DNA of 64,000 nucleotides from JAEUMD01 sp044222395 (GCA_044222395.1 JBGANK010000010.1:12895-76894); one strand, 5' to 3'; numbered from the stretch's first letter, positions 17,262-26,478 are shown. Notes: generated by a model not told the origin, from the sequence alone. Numbers and translations are program-made.

Positions 17262-18587
17262 ATGACCGTTCAGGACAGCTCCATGGCCTCATCCAAACCG
17301 ACCGAAAATGCAAAGCTTACACTCAATGGCAAGACCGCGGAAATGCCGGTGCGCTCCGGCACTGTGGGACCCGATGTGATCGATATCGGCCGTCTTTATC
17401 GCGATACCGGCTGTTTCACCTACGATCCGGGCTTTACCTCGACGGCGAACTGCTCGTCCAAGATCACCTACATCGACGGCGACAACGGCGTGCTGCTGCA
17501 CCGCGGATATCCGATCGATCAGCTTGCAGAGAAGTCGAACTATCTCGAGGTGTGTTACCTGCTGCTCAATGGCGAGTTGCCGAGCAAGGCGCAGTTCAAG
17601 GAGTTCGACAAGGCGATTACGCGCCACACCATGGTGCACGAGCAGATGACGCGGTTCTTCACCGGCTTTCGTCGTGACGCGCATCCGATGGCGGTAGTGT
17701 GCGGCTGCGTCGGCGCGCTGTCGGCCTTCTATCACGATTCCACCGACATCAACGATCCCACGCAGCGCCGCATCGCCGCCAACCGCATGATCGCCAAGAT
17801 GCCGACGATCGCGGCCATGGCCTACAAGTATTCCTGCGGTCAACCCTTCATCTATCCGAGGAACGACCTCGACTACACCTCGAACTTCCTGCAGATGTGC
17901 TTCGCGGTTCCGTGCGAGCCCTACATCGTCAATCCTGTGGTGGCGCGCGCGCTCGACAAGATCTTCATCCTGCACGCCGACCATGAGCAGAACGCGTCGA
18001 CATCGACGGTGCGGCTCGCCGGCTCGTCGGGGGCCAACCCGTTCGCCTGCATCGCCGCGGGCGTCGCCTGCCTGTGGGGCCCGGCGCACGGAGGTGCCAA
18101 CGAGGCGGCGCTCAACATGCTGCAGGAGATCGGCCACGTCGACAACATCCCCAAGTACATCAAGATGGCCAAGGACAAGAACTCGGGCTTCCGCCTGATG
18201 GGTTTTGGCCACCGCGTCTACAAGAACTACGATCCGCGCGCCAAGGTGATGCAGAAGACCTGCCACGAGGTGCTCGATGCGCTCGGCATCCGCGACGAAC
18301 CGCTCCTGAAGGTGGCGATGGAGCTGGAGCGAATCGCGCTGCAGGACGATTACTTCGTCGAGAAGAAGCTTTATCCCAACATCGACTTCTATTCGGGCAT
18401 CACGCTCAGGGCGATGGGCTTCCCGGTGGCGCTCTTCACCGTGCTGTTTGCTGTCGCACGCACGGTCGGATGGATCGCGCAATGGAAGGAGATGATCGAG
18501 GATCCCGAGCAGCGCATCGGTCGTCCTCGCCAGCTCTACATCGGTGCAGCCGAGCGCAACTACGTGCCCATGAAGGAGCGCGCGTGA
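17262..18587 (+). CDS. gltA: citrate synthase (type II, hexameric)
   Basis: A 441-residue TCA-cycle enzyme that condenses acetyl-CoA and oxaloacetate. The catalytic residues are visible: His in ILHADHEQNAST (near 270), His in GFGHRVYKNYDPRA (near 320) and Asp in NIDFYSGI (near 375). The N-terminal domain GYPIDQLAEKSNYLEVCYLLL is typical of Gram-negative type II enzymes. The ATG at 17262 has AAGGG seven bases upstream. It is followed by a terminator at 18643 and converges on lpxB, the conserved rhizobial lpxB-gltA arrangement. Confidence 0.98.
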   Translation: MTVQDSSMASSKPTENAKLTLNGKTAEMPVRSGTVGPDVIDIGRLYRDTGCFTYDPGFTSTANCSSKITYIDGDNGVLLHRGYPIDQLAEKSNYLEVCYLLLNGELPSKAQFKEFDKAITRHTMVHEQMTRFFTGFRRDAHPMAVVCGCVGALSAFYHDSTDINDPTQRRIAANRMIAKMPTIAAMAYKYSCGQPFIYPRNDLDYTSNFLQMCFAVPCEPYIVNPVVARALDKIFILHADHEQNASTSTVRLAGSSGANPFACIAAGVACLWGPAHGGANEAALNMLQEIGHVDNIPKYIKMAKDKNSGFRLMGFGHRVYKNYDPRAKVMQKTCHEVLDALGIRDEPLLKVAMELERIALQDDYFVEKKLYPNIDFYSGITLRAMGFPVALFTVLFAVARTVGWIAQWKEMIEDPEQRIGRPRQLYIGAAERNYVPMKERA

Positions 18588-18642
18588 CGTATTGCGAGCG
18601 TGCCTTTCGCTTCGCTATTTCAAACATTGCAATCATCAGCCG

Positions 18643-18673
18643 AGGGCCGGGCCTACGTCCGGCCCTTTGCTTT
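18643..18673 (+). terminator. rho-independent terminator of gltA
   Basis: AGGGCCGG at 18643-18650 pairs with CCGGCCCT at 18659-18666 across an 8-base loop, followed by TTGCTTTC. It lies 55 bases after the gltA stop and before the convergent lpxB end. Confidence 0.7.
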
Positions 18674-18696
18674 CGACGCAATCCATGAATCGGAGG

Positions 18697-19896
18697 TCAG
18701 CCGGCGCGGGAGCGGAGCGCTGTCTCCAGCACGATGTCCGCCGCCTTCATGCTCGGCGTGCCATCATCCAGCAATAACTTGCCGGGGATGCGGGCCAGGG
18801 CGTCAAGTTGCGCCCGGCGCGCCGGCGTATCGGTGAGCAAAGGCCCCAGCGCTTCGGCAAGTCGCTCGGGCGTGCACACCTCCTGCAGGCACTCGGGAAA
18901 CGCATTCTCGCCGAGCACCAGGTTGGCAAGCACCACAGACTGCACCTTGAGAAGGAAGCGAAGGCGTGCAGCAAGCGCGTCCACCTTGTAGGCGATGATC
19001 ATCGGCGTGCCAGCCAGCGCCAGCTCAAGCGTCACTGTGCCTGAAGCGGCGAGAGCGACCGTCGCCAGGCGGAACGCCGCGAACTTGTCGGCATCGCCTG
19101 TCACAAGGTGCGGCTTGACGGTCCAGTCGGCAAGTCCTGCCTCAATGAGCGGCCGCACGCTATCGACAACAGGAAGGATGACGTCGGCCTTCGTACCGCG
19201 CGCCTCGAGCAATGCGAGTGCCTGTCCGAATGGCTGCATCAGACGCGATACCTCCGAAGCGCGACTGCCGGGCAGCACCACGATGACGGGGCGATCGGCC
19301 GACAGACCGAGCCTGCTGGCCAGCGCCGCACCATCCTGCGCCGTGATCCAGTCGTAGCGCTCGATCAGCGGATGGCCGACATACGTGCATGGCGGGCCGC
19401 CGAGGCGCCGATGTGCCTCCGGCTCGAACGGCAGCAGCGCCATGACATGATCGATATAGGCGCGCATGCGAGGCGCGCGGCCGGACCGCCAGGCCCAAAC
19501 GCTGGGGCTGACGTAATCGATGATCGGGATCATCGGCTGGCGCTTCCTGATGCGCTTGGCGATCGGGTGCGTGAACTCCGGGCTGTCGATAATGACGACG
19601 CAATCGGGCTTGGCAGCAACCGCGGCATCGACGGTATGATAGACGCGGCGGACGATCCGGGGCAAACGCGGCAGGATCGACAGCGGCCCCATCACGGCGA
19701 CCTCGTGCAGGGGAAAGAGCGAGGTGAGCCCCTCCGCCTCCATGCCCGCGCCACCAACGCCGGAATAGCTGATCGGAACCCTGGCGCGGGCACGCAGCGC
19801 CGACATCAGCTTGGCGCCCAGCGCGTCGCCGGAATGCTCGCCGGCAACGACAAAGAGCTTCATTGCGTGGCCCGCGAGGTCTGACTGATCAGCCAT
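18697..19896 (-). CDS. lpxB: lipid-A-disaccharide synthase LpxB
   Basis: A 399-residue GT19 glycosyltransferase at the inner membrane. It joins UDP-2,3-diacylglucosamine and lipid X into lipid A disaccharide. Motifs: MKLFVVAGEHSGDALGAKLM at the N terminus, VIIDSPEFTHPIAKRI, YVSPSVWAWRSGR, TYVGHPLIERY, VLPGSRASEVSRL, and SGTVTLELALAGTPMIIAYK. The start at 19896 overlaps the lpxI stop by eight bases (ATGGCTGA) with GAGGAA upstream, favouring coupled translation; a later ATG at 19863 is the minimal alternative. It is the last gene of the lpxD-fabZ-lpxA-lpxI-lpxB operon. Confidence 0.97.
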   Translation of the reverse strand: MADQSDLAGHAMKLFVVAGEHSGDALGAKLMSALRARARVPISYSGVGGAGMEAEGLTSLFPLHEVAVMGPLSILPRLPRIVRRVYHTVDAAVAAKPDCVVIIDSPEFTHPIAKRIRKRQPMIPIIDYVSPSVWAWRSGRAPRMRAYIDHVMALLPFEPEAHRRLGGPPCTYVGHPLIERYDWITAQDGAALASRLGLSADRPVIVVLPGSRASEVSRLMQPFGQALALLEARGTKADVILPVVDSVRPLIEAGLADWTVKPHLVTGDADKFAAFRLATVALAASGTVTLELALAGTPMIIAYKVDALAARLRFLLKVQSVVLANLVLGENAFPECLQEVCTPERLAEALGPLLTDTPARRAQLDALARIPGKLLLDDGTPSMKAADIVLETALRSRAG

Positions 19897-21253
19897 GCTG
19901 TTCCTCGTCATCGGTGGGTACGCCGACGATGAAGATACCGGCCTTGTCGGCTGCTTCGATGGTCTGGGAAGGGACACCGGCAGCGAAGCGGCGCAGCTTG
20001 GCGACCAGGCCGGCGAACCTGCCCCTGACGGCACTTTCGACCAGCTCGGGTACGCAGTCGCGGCCGGCTTCGACCACCATGGTGCCCGAGCGGCGGCGTA
20101 GGCGACGGTCGCCCCACTGCCTGAGCTCGGCGGCGCGGGCGAGTGTCATTGCAGCGCCCTCACCGGTTTCGACTGCGAGCACGTGGCCGCGCACGACGAC
20201 GACGGCGCGACTGCCACCGAGCGGGCGCAAGGCGGCAAGAATGTCCAATCCGGTCTTGGCATCATGCAAGGCGCGGCGCGGAATAGGATAGCGACCAAGC
20301 GCCTGTGTCTGCATCGTGCCGGCGGCGCGGCGAGAGCGCATGGCACCGAGCGCGCGGGCCGTCCACGAGGGCCTGCCGCCTGGTTTGGTTGCGTATGCGC
20401 TTTGTGAGTCCCCGACATCGAAGCCGGCAACGGCGAGCCGGCTTGCAGCGGCACGTGCCAGTAGCTCGGCGCGGCTGGCGGCGAGCGTGCGGCCGGCTTC
20501 GACAGCAATACCGCCCAGTCCCGCTTCAATGGCACGCGTGATGGTGTTGGGGCCTATCACGGGCAGGTCGATGCGCAGGTCCTGGCCCGGCTTGGTGCGC
20601 TTGACGAGGACGCCTGCCGACCGGGCGGGAATAGTCGCTCCGGCGCGACGCTGGAGCGCCAGCCGCTCCAACATGCGATCGGTTCCCTCGGCCGCCTCCA
20701 GAGCCTCCAGTCTGCCATCGCAAACAACAGCCGCCTGGCCAATGTCGAAACCACCCAGCGCCGCAATGGCATGAAAACCCATCTGCGCGTCGCGCAGCAT
20801 GGAGCGATCGAATGCGTCCGCGGTGAAGGCGCCCTTGCCGACGACCAGCTCCGGCGCTACTTGCGCGGGACCGGCGACGCGAAACCCGTGACCTTCGAAG
20901 AAGCGGATGACGCCGCGCAATACGGCGTCGTCGCCACCGGCCAGCACAAGGCCGAGCACGGTGCCTGCCGCGCGCACGAACCCCATGTCCGGCTTGATGG
21001 TGCCAAGGTCGGGGCGCGTCACCGCGCCGATGATGACGAGGTCTGTGCAGCCCGTCTCCTTGAAGGTCTCGACCATGCGGCCGATCTCACCCCAGTTGAC
21101 GCTGGTGACGGGATAGGGTCCGAAGTCGGCATCGGACTCGCCATCGAGAGTGACGATGTGCAGGGGAATGCCACGCGCGGCGACGGCATCAGCAATCTCT
21201 CGCGGCAGTGTACCGCCGCCTGCCAGGATGCCGATCCGTCGCGCGGCGTTCAT
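19889..21253 (-). CDS. lpxI: UDP-2,3-diacylglucosamine pyrophosphatase LpxI, with extra C-terminal domain
   Basis: LpxI replaces LpxH in many alphaproteobacteria and cleaves UDP-2,3-diacylglucosamine to lipid X. Residues 1-285 are a complete LpxI: RIGILAGGGTLPREIADA, VIIGAVTRPDL, GDDAVLRGVIRFFE, and the C-terminal KRTKPGQDLRIDLPVIGP. The family is usually about 280 residues, but this one has 454. Residues 350-445 resemble residues 174-278 of the same protein (GHVLAVETGEGAAMTLARA against GRLEALEAAEGTDRMLERL, and both end in an Ala/Ile-Val-Gly element). This suggests a partial duplication of the C-terminal domain. It sits between lpxA and lpxB in the operon. Confidence 0.95.
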   Translation of the reverse strand: MNAARRIGILAGGGTLPREIADAVAARGIPLHIVTLDGESDADFGPYPVTSVNWGEIGRMVETFKETGCTDLVIIGAVTRPDLGTIKPDMGFVRAAGTVLGLVLAGGDDAVLRGVIRFFEGHGFRVAGPAQVAPELVVGKGAFTADAFDRSMLRDAQMGFHAIAALGGFDIGQAAVVCDGRLEALEAAEGTDRMLERLALQRRAGATIPARSAGVLVKRTKPGQDLRIDLPVIGPNTITRAIEAGLGGIAVEAGRTLAASRAELLARAAASRLAVAGFDVGDSQSAYATKPGGRPSWTARALGAMRSRRAAGTMQTQALGRYPIPRRALHDAKTGLDILAALRPLGGSRAVVVVRGHVLAVETGEGAAMTLARAAELRQWGDRRLRRRSGTMVVEAGRDCVPELVESAVRGRFAGLVAKLRRFAAGVPSQTIEAADKAGIFIVGVPTDDEEQHG

Positions 21254-21262
21254 GGCGAGACC

Positions 21263-22069
21263 TTACGTCTCGGTGACGTCGCGTGGCGTGCACAATGAGC
21301 GTTTGCCACCGGCGCGAATGAAATCGACGATCTCAACAACGATCGGATGTTCCTTGAATTCGGCGGCGACGTCCTCCACGCGCTCCATCAAGGTGCCTTC
21401 TGCTGCGAACAGGAGCCGGTAGGCGCGGCGCAGATCGTGAATGTCGGTTCTGGAAAAGCCGCGCCGCTGCAGTCCGACGATGTTGAGGCCCGACAGATGC
21501 GCGCGGTTGCCCAGGGCCATGCCGTAGGGAATGAGATCGTTCTCCAAGCCCGACATGCCGCCGAGGAAGGCGTGCGCGCCGACTCGGGCGAATTGGATGA
21601 CGGCAGCACCTCCGCCGATGATGGCGTAGTCGCCAACCGTGCAATGACCGGCGAGCATGACATTGTTGGAGAAGATGACGTTGTCGCCGACGATGCTGTC
21701 GTGGCCGACGTGGCTGTTGGCCAGGAATGCACAGTTGTTGCCCACAACGGTCTTGGCGCCGCCGCCGGCGGTGCCGGGGTTCATGGTGACGCCCTCGCGG
21801 ATCCTGCAGTTCTCGCCGATAGAGAGCGTCGTCACCTCACCCTTGAACTTCAGATCCTGCGGCTGGTGGCCGATGGATGCGAAGGGAAAGATGCGGGTGC
21901 CGGCGCCAATGGTCGTATGTCCTGCAACGACCACGTGCGAGACAAGCTCGACACGATCGCCCAGAACTACATTGGGGCCGATGGTGCAAAAGGGGCCAAT
22001 CCTGACGCTGCCGCCGAGAACTGCTCCGGACTCGACGATGGCGGTCGGGTGGATATTCTGGTCAACCAT
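21263..22069 (-). CDS. lpxA: acyl-ACP--UDP-N-acetylglucosamine O-acyltransferase LpxA
   Basis: A 268-residue first enzyme of lipid A synthesis. It is a left-handed beta-helix built of hexapeptide repeats (IHPTAIVESGAVLGGSVRIG onward). The catalytic His is in LANSHVGHDS (near 120). The C-terminal helical domain begins near LSGLNIVGLQRRGFS. The ATG at 22069 overlaps the fabZ stop by eight bases (ATGGTTGA), the same junction type as lpxI-lpxB. Acyl-chain preference cannot be read from the sequence here. Confidence 0.97.
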   Translation of the reverse strand: MVDQNIHPTAIVESGAVLGGSVRIGPFCTIGPNVVLGDRVELVSHVVVAGHTTIGAGTRIFPFASIGHQPQDLKFKGEVTTLSIGENCRIREGVTMNPGTAGGGAKTVVGNNCAFLANSHVGHDSIVGDNVIFSNNVMLAGHCTVGDYAIIGGGAAVIQFARVGAHAFLGGMSGLENDLIPYGMALGNRAHLSGLNIVGLQRRGFSRTDIHDLRRAYRLLFAAEGTLMERVEDVAAEFKEHPIVVEIVDFIRAGGKRSLCTPRDVTET

Positions 22070-22562
22070 GCTTGCTCGCGAAGGCCCGTGCTTCCGCCGT
22101 GTCGGCGAGCATCGCGCTCACCTCGGCCTCTGCAGCAACCTGGCCGTCGACCTTCGCTTCACCGAAGAATTTCCAGACGCGGCCGCGGTTGCGCACCTTG
22201 CGGACATGGTAATGGATCTGGTCGCCGGGCACCACCGGGCGGCGGAACTTGGCCCGGTCAATCCCCATGAAGTAGACGAGCTCGGCCTTGTAGTTCTCCT
22301 TCAGGCTGGAGACGCACAGCGCGCCGGCCGTCTGCGCCAGTCCCTCGATGATGAGGACGCCGGGCATGACAGGGAACTGGGGGAAGTGACCGTTGAAGAA
22401 CGGCTCGTTGATCGTCACGTTCTTGACGCCGACGCAGCTTTCGTCGCCGTTCATGTCGTAGATCCGGTCGACCAACAGCATGGGGAAGCGATGCGGCAGG
22501 AGCTGCAGCACACGCATGATATCGGCAGTGCCCAGCTGTGGTTTGTCAGATGCGTCGTTCAT
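22062..22562 (-). CDS. fabZ: 3-hydroxyacyl-ACP dehydratase FabZ
   Basis: A 166-residue hot-dog dehydratase of fatty acid elongation. The catalytic His and the following PFFNGHFPQFPVMPGVLIIEGLAQ carry the FabZ motif, including the His of GHFP and the Glu of IIEGLAQ. LLPHRFPMLLVDRI is the N-terminal family signature. It competes with LpxA and LpxD for 3-hydroxyacyl-ACP, which explains its conserved place between lpxD and lpxA. A short C-terminal tail follows the fold. Confidence 0.97.
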   Translation of the reverse strand: MNDASDKPQLGTADIMRVLQLLPHRFPMLLVDRIYDMNGDESCVGVKNVTINEPFFNGHFPQFPVMPGVLIIEGLAQTAGALCVSSLKENYKAELVYFMGIDRAKFRRPVVPGDQIHYHVRKVRNRGRVWKFFGEAKVDGQVAAEAEVSAMLADTAEARAFASKHG

Positions 22563-22648
22563 CGGTCTTCTCTTTCACCATCCTAACACCTGGTGCACGT
22601 TCCTTGCCCGCACCCCTTGCCCGCAACTTCATTCGGTGGCGCGCGCAA

Positions 22649-23731
22649 TCAGTTGTCGCCATCGTCGTCAGGCCCGGCTGCGCCACCCTTTTCGCCAGTG
22701 GGCGTCTTACCTGCCCGCTCAGCCAACCGGGACACCGCAGCGAGTTCGCGCGCCCAGACTTTCAACGGCTTGGCCGGCGTTCCGCCGTAGCGTGCACCGG
22801 CGGGAACGTCGTCCTTGGCGTGCGCGGCACCCGCGATCTGGGCCCCGGTGCCGATCTTGACGTGTCCGACGGCGCCGGACTGGCCGCCCATCACCACGTA
22901 GTCGCCAAGCACGGTGGAGCCGGAAATTCCGGTTTGGGCGACGATGACGCAATGCCGCCCGATGATCACGTTGTGCCCGATTTGTACGAGATTATCAATT
23001 TTGGTGCCCTCGCCGATGACAGTATCCTTAAGGGCGCCGCGGTCGATCGTCGTATTGGCGCCGATCTCGACATTGTCCTGGATGATGACGCGGCCGATCT
23101 GCGGCACCTTGAGGTGGCCGCCGGGGCCCATGGCGAAACCAAAGCCGTCCTTGCCGATGCGGGCGCCGGCATGGATGATGACGCGGTCGCCCACCAGCGC
23201 GTGAATGACGGTGGAGCCGGCGCCGATGTAGCACTGGCGGCCGATGTGGACGCGGTAACCGATGACGGCGCCAGCGGCGATGCGGGAGCCGCGGCCGATT
23301 GCGGCCTCGGCTCCGATAACCGCGCCAGGTTCGATCTCGACGCCCTCTTCGATCTCCGCCGTCGGGTCGATGAGCGTGCCGACGTCGGCGCGGGCGGCGC
23401 GGGCCCACATCGCTCCGGGATAAAATCTCTGCAACGCAAGCGCAAAGCCGCGGTAGGGCGCCTTGGTGGCAAGCGCCACCGTTCCTGCAGGTGCACGCGA
23501 AGCAAGGGCCGGAATGATCAGGCAGGCGCCGGCCTGGGTCACCGCCAACTGTGGCAGGTACTTCTTATTGTCGAGGAAGGACAGATCGTCAGGCCCGGCG
23601 TCGGCAAGTGGTTTGACGTCATGAATGGCGCGCGCGGCGTCGGCCCCTTCGGGCAGCTCTGAACCCGTGATTCGTGCAAGCTCCGAGAGGGGGATCGGTG
23701 CCGCCTTATCGAAGAACCCAGGATGTTGCAT
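22649..23731 (-). CDS. lpxD: UDP-3-O-(3-hydroxyacyl)glucosamine N-acyltransferase LpxD
   Basis: A 360-residue third lipid A enzyme. The N-terminal uridine-binding domain (about 1-105) includes DLSFLDNKKYLPQL. The beta-helix of hexapeptide repeats spans about 110-320, with the catalytic His in NLVQIGHNVIIGRH. The ATG at 23731 has GGGGA nine bases upstream; a TTG at 23746 is also in frame. The C terminus ends in a Gly/Asp-rich tail. It begins the lpxD-fabZ-lpxA-lpxI-lpxB run and is separated from bamA by a terminator. Confidence 0.96.
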   Translation of the reverse strand: MQHPGFFDKAAPIPLSELARITGSELPEGADAARAIHDVKPLADAGPDDLSFLDNKKYLPQLAVTQAGACLIIPALASRAPAGTVALATKAPYRGFALALQRFYPGAMWARAARADVGTLIDPTAEIEEGVEIEPGAVIGAEAAIGRGSRIAAGAVIGYRVHIGRQCYIGAGSTVIHALVGDRVIIHAGARIGKDGFGFAMGPGGHLKVPQIGRVIIQDNVEIGANTTIDRGALKDTVIGEGTKIDNLVQIGHNVIIGRHCVIVAQTGISGSTVLGDYVVMGGQSGAVGHVKIGTGAQIAGAAHAKDDVPAGARYGGTPAKPLKVWARELAAVSRLAERAGKTPTGEKGGAAGPDDDGDN

Positions 23732-23983
23732 GGCGATATTCCCCAACGCTGGCGACAGGCATTCGGACGCTGCTCGCCGCCGTCAGCAATAATTCGAAAT
23801 GTGCATGGCTGTCGTTTGCTGATCGAGACGTGCGCATCTCGAACCAACCGAAAACGATGCGGCAGTCGGCGGGTGATGTGCCCTGCGCGAGCGAAACTAG
23901 CACAATGCTGCACCGCCGCCAGCCCGGCGTCGCCGTAACGCCCGAGGGATTCACAGCCCGAAACCGTCTTCCTGCGCAGGCTC

Positions 23984-24019
23984 GAAAAAGCAGAACGCCG
24001 ACCCAGGTGGTCGGCGTTC
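23984..24019 (-). terminator. rho-independent terminator downstream of bamA
   Basis: A perfect 10-bp stem is formed by GAACGCCGAC at 23993-24002 and GTCGGCGTTC at 24010-24019, with a 7-base loop. Read on the minus strand it is followed by TGCTTTTTC. It lies 54 bases beyond the bamA stop and inside the 341-base bamA-lpxD spacer, so lpxD must have its own promoter or depend on read-through. Confidence 0.85.
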
Positions 24020-24072
24020 CGTTCGACTACTTTTGTCAGCTCGTGTTCAAGCGGCTGTTCAGTTGATGCGCA

Positions 24073-26478
24073 TCAGAACTTGGTCTGGGCGCCGAACCGG
24101 AACATCTGCTCCTCGTCATACTTCTCCTTGGTCAGGGCCTTGGCGAAGTCGACGCGCAGCGGACCAACAGGCGAGTTCCACAGGATCGAGGCACCGACCG
24201 ACGAGCGGATGGTGGAGTCGTCGGCGAGGTTCGTACCCAAGATATCCGATGCGCGCTTGGACGCGTTGAACAGCGAGCCGGCGTCGGCGAACACGGCACC
24301 GCTGATGCCGATGTCTTCAGGAACGAACGGGATCGGGAAGCGGATTTCAGCTGTGGTCGCCCAGTAGGTCTTGCCGCCGATAGCATCGCCGGTGCTCAGG
24401 TCGCGCGGACCGAAGCCCGAGCGCTCGAAGCCGCGGATGGTCTCACCGCCACGGAAGAACAGGTCGAGGATGCGGACGTCGTCGCTGCCCCAGCCCTCGA
24501 TGTGACCAGCAATGGCGCGGCCGACGAAGGTAATCTTCTCGGTGATCGGGTAGTAGCCGCGCGCTTCGCCTGACAGGCGGACGTACTGCGCGTCGCCGCC
24601 AAGGCCAGCGAAGTCGACGCCGGTCTGCAGGTAATAACCCGAGGTCGGATTCTTGGGATGATTGCGCTTGTCGTAGGTGAGCGTCGTGCCGACCAGCGAG
24701 GTGTAGTAGACCTTGTCGCGGCAGTCGGCTGGCACTGTCGTCAACGGATCACCGTCCTGATTGAGCGGATTGCCGATATTGGCGTCACCGCAGGCATCCT
24801 TGATCGCCAGAGAGGCGGTCGGCTGCACGTCGAAGATCTCGTCGCGCGAGAACGTGTAGTAGTTCTGAACCCACAGGTCCTCGGCGATCGGGTAGCCGAG
24901 ACGCAGCGTGGCGCCGGTCTTGCGGCTCTTGAAGCCCGAGGTGCTGGTCTGGTCGACTTCCTTGTGGAAGATGTCGAAGCCCGCCGACAGGTTCATGTCG
25001 AGGAAGCGCGGCTCGGTGAACGACAGCTCGATCTGGTAGCGCTCCATCGAGCCCGCCAGCTTGAGGCGCAGGAACTGGCCATTACCAAGCAGGTTGCGCT
25101 CTGAGATCGAGATGTCGCCGATGACACCTTCACTGGTGGAGTAGCCGGCACCGAACGACAGCTCACCGGTGGACTGCTCTTCGACGGCAACGTCGAGGTT
25201 GACCCGGTCCTGGCTCGATCCGGGATTGCGGTCGACCTTGACGGTCTTGAACAGGCCCAGAGCTTCGAGGCGCTTCTTAGCGCGATCGACCAGCAGCGGG
25301 TTATAGGCATCGCCCTCAGCCAAGCGGAATTCGCGGCGGATGACATGATCCTTGGTGCGCGTATTGCCGAGGATGTTGATGCGCTCGATATAGACGCGCG
25401 GACCTTCCTCCAACGTGTAGACGAGGCTGATCGTGCGGGTCTGGAAATCGGGGCGCGCGCGCGGACGAACGCGGGCGAAGGCATAGCCCTGCTCGGCGAC
25501 CGACAACGTGAGCTTCTCAACAGTCTTGTCGATCTGCGAGCCGTTGTAGACGTTGCCCTGCTTGGTGAGCAGATCGCCCTTCAGCGGATCGACCTTCACC
25601 TCCTGCAAGGAGCTTTCGATCTCGACCGTGCCGAAGTGATAGATCTCGCCCTCTTCGACGGCGAAGGTGATGAAGAAGCCGGTCCCATCCGGCGCCAACT
25701 CGGCATTGCCGGCAACGACGCGCGCGTCGGCATAGCCGTTCTTCAGGTAGTACTGGCGCAGCAGCTCGCGATCGAGCGACATGCGGTCGGGATCGTAGAT
25801 GCTCGTGCCCTTGAGGAAATCGAACCAGCCCGTCTGCGTCGTCGAGATGATATCGCGCAATTGCGAATCGGAGAAGGCGTGGTTGCCGACGAAATTGATG
25901 CCCTTGACCTTGGTGGCCGCGCCCTCGGTGATCTCGAAGACGATGTTGACGCGGTTGCCGTCGAGCTCGATCATCTTAGGCGCGACATTGGCGGCGAAGC
26001 GGCCCTGACGGCGATAGACGTCGAGAATGCGCTGCACGTCGGCCTGCGCCTTGGCGCGCGTGAAAACCGCGCGCGGTTTCAGCTGGACTTCGCTCTCCAG
26101 CGTCTTGGTCTCGACCTCGCTATTGCCCTCGAAGGCGACTTGCGAGACGACGGGGTTTTCCACGACCGTCACGACGACGGCCGAGCCTTCGCGATCAATG
26201 CGCACGTCGGAAAACAGGCCGGTCGCAAACAGCGCCTTCAGCGACTTGTCGGCGGCACCCGAACTGTAAGCCGAGCCAACCGTGATCTGCATGTAGGAGC
26301 GGACCGTTTCCGGCTCCAGCCGCTTGTTGCCCACGACGCGGATCTCGCGAACCACGCCCTGCGCCGCGGCAGGTGTCGCCATTGCGACGAGATCAACGGC
26401 CAAGATGGCCGGCGAGAGAATTGCCAGCCATAGGGCCAGCCAGAGTCTCGCGACCAACCGGTTTTGTTGCTTCTGCAT
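24073..26478 (-). CDS. bamA: outer membrane protein assembly factor BamA
   Basis: An Omp85-family insertase of the BAM complex, about 801 residues. The signal peptide follows MQKQQNRLVARLW and is cleaved near TPAAAQG. Five POTRA domains (about 40-440) begin with VVREIRVVGNKRLEPETVRSY. The C-terminal 16-strand barrel includes the loop-6 RGF motif (ETIRGFERSGFGPRDL) and ends with a Phe, as beta-signals do. The ATG at 26478 is chosen because it starts the signal peptide directly; the frame is open to 26574. It lies between rseP and lpxD, the usual proteobacterial context. Confidence 0.97.
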   Translation of the reverse strand: MQKQQNRLVARLWLALWLAILSPAILAVDLVAMATPAAAQGVVREIRVVGNKRLEPETVRSYMQITVGSAYSSGAADKSLKALFATGLFSDVRIDREGSAVVVTVVENPVVSQVAFEGNSEVETKTLESEVQLKPRAVFTRAKAQADVQRILDVYRRQGRFAANVAPKMIELDGNRVNIVFEITEGAATKVKGINFVGNHAFSDSQLRDIISTTQTGWFDFLKGTSIYDPDRMSLDRELLRQYYLKNGYADARVVAGNAELAPDGTGFFITFAVEEGEIYHFGTVEIESSLQEVKVDPLKGDLLTKQGNVYNGSQIDKTVEKLTLSVAEQGYAFARVRPRARPDFQTRTISLVYTLEEGPRVYIERINILGNTRTKDHVIRREFRLAEGDAYNPLLVDRAKKRLEALGLFKTVKVDRNPGSSQDRVNLDVAVEEQSTGELSFGAGYSTSEGVIGDISISERNLLGNGQFLRLKLAGSMERYQIELSFTEPRFLDMNLSAGFDIFHKEVDQTSTSGFKSRKTGATLRLGYPIAEDLWVQNYYTFSRDEIFDVQPTASLAIKDACGDANIGNPLNQDGDPLTTVPADCRDKVYYTSLVGTTLTYDKRNHPKNPTSGYYLQTGVDFAGLGGDAQYVRLSGEARGYYPITEKITFVGRAIAGHIEGWGSDDVRILDLFFRGGETIRGFERSGFGPRDLSTGDAIGGKTYWATTAEIRFPIPFVPEDIGISGAVFADAGSLFNASKRASDILGTNLADDSTIRSSVGASILWNSPVGPLRVDFAKALTKEKYDEEQMFRFGAQTKF

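Noticed and set aside
17289..18482. 397-codon minus-strand frame over gltA
   Set aside because: Shadow of citrate synthase; composition typical of antisense reading.
25345..26433. 362-codon plus-strand frame over bamA
   Set aside because: Shadow; no signal peptide, domain or ribosome-binding site.
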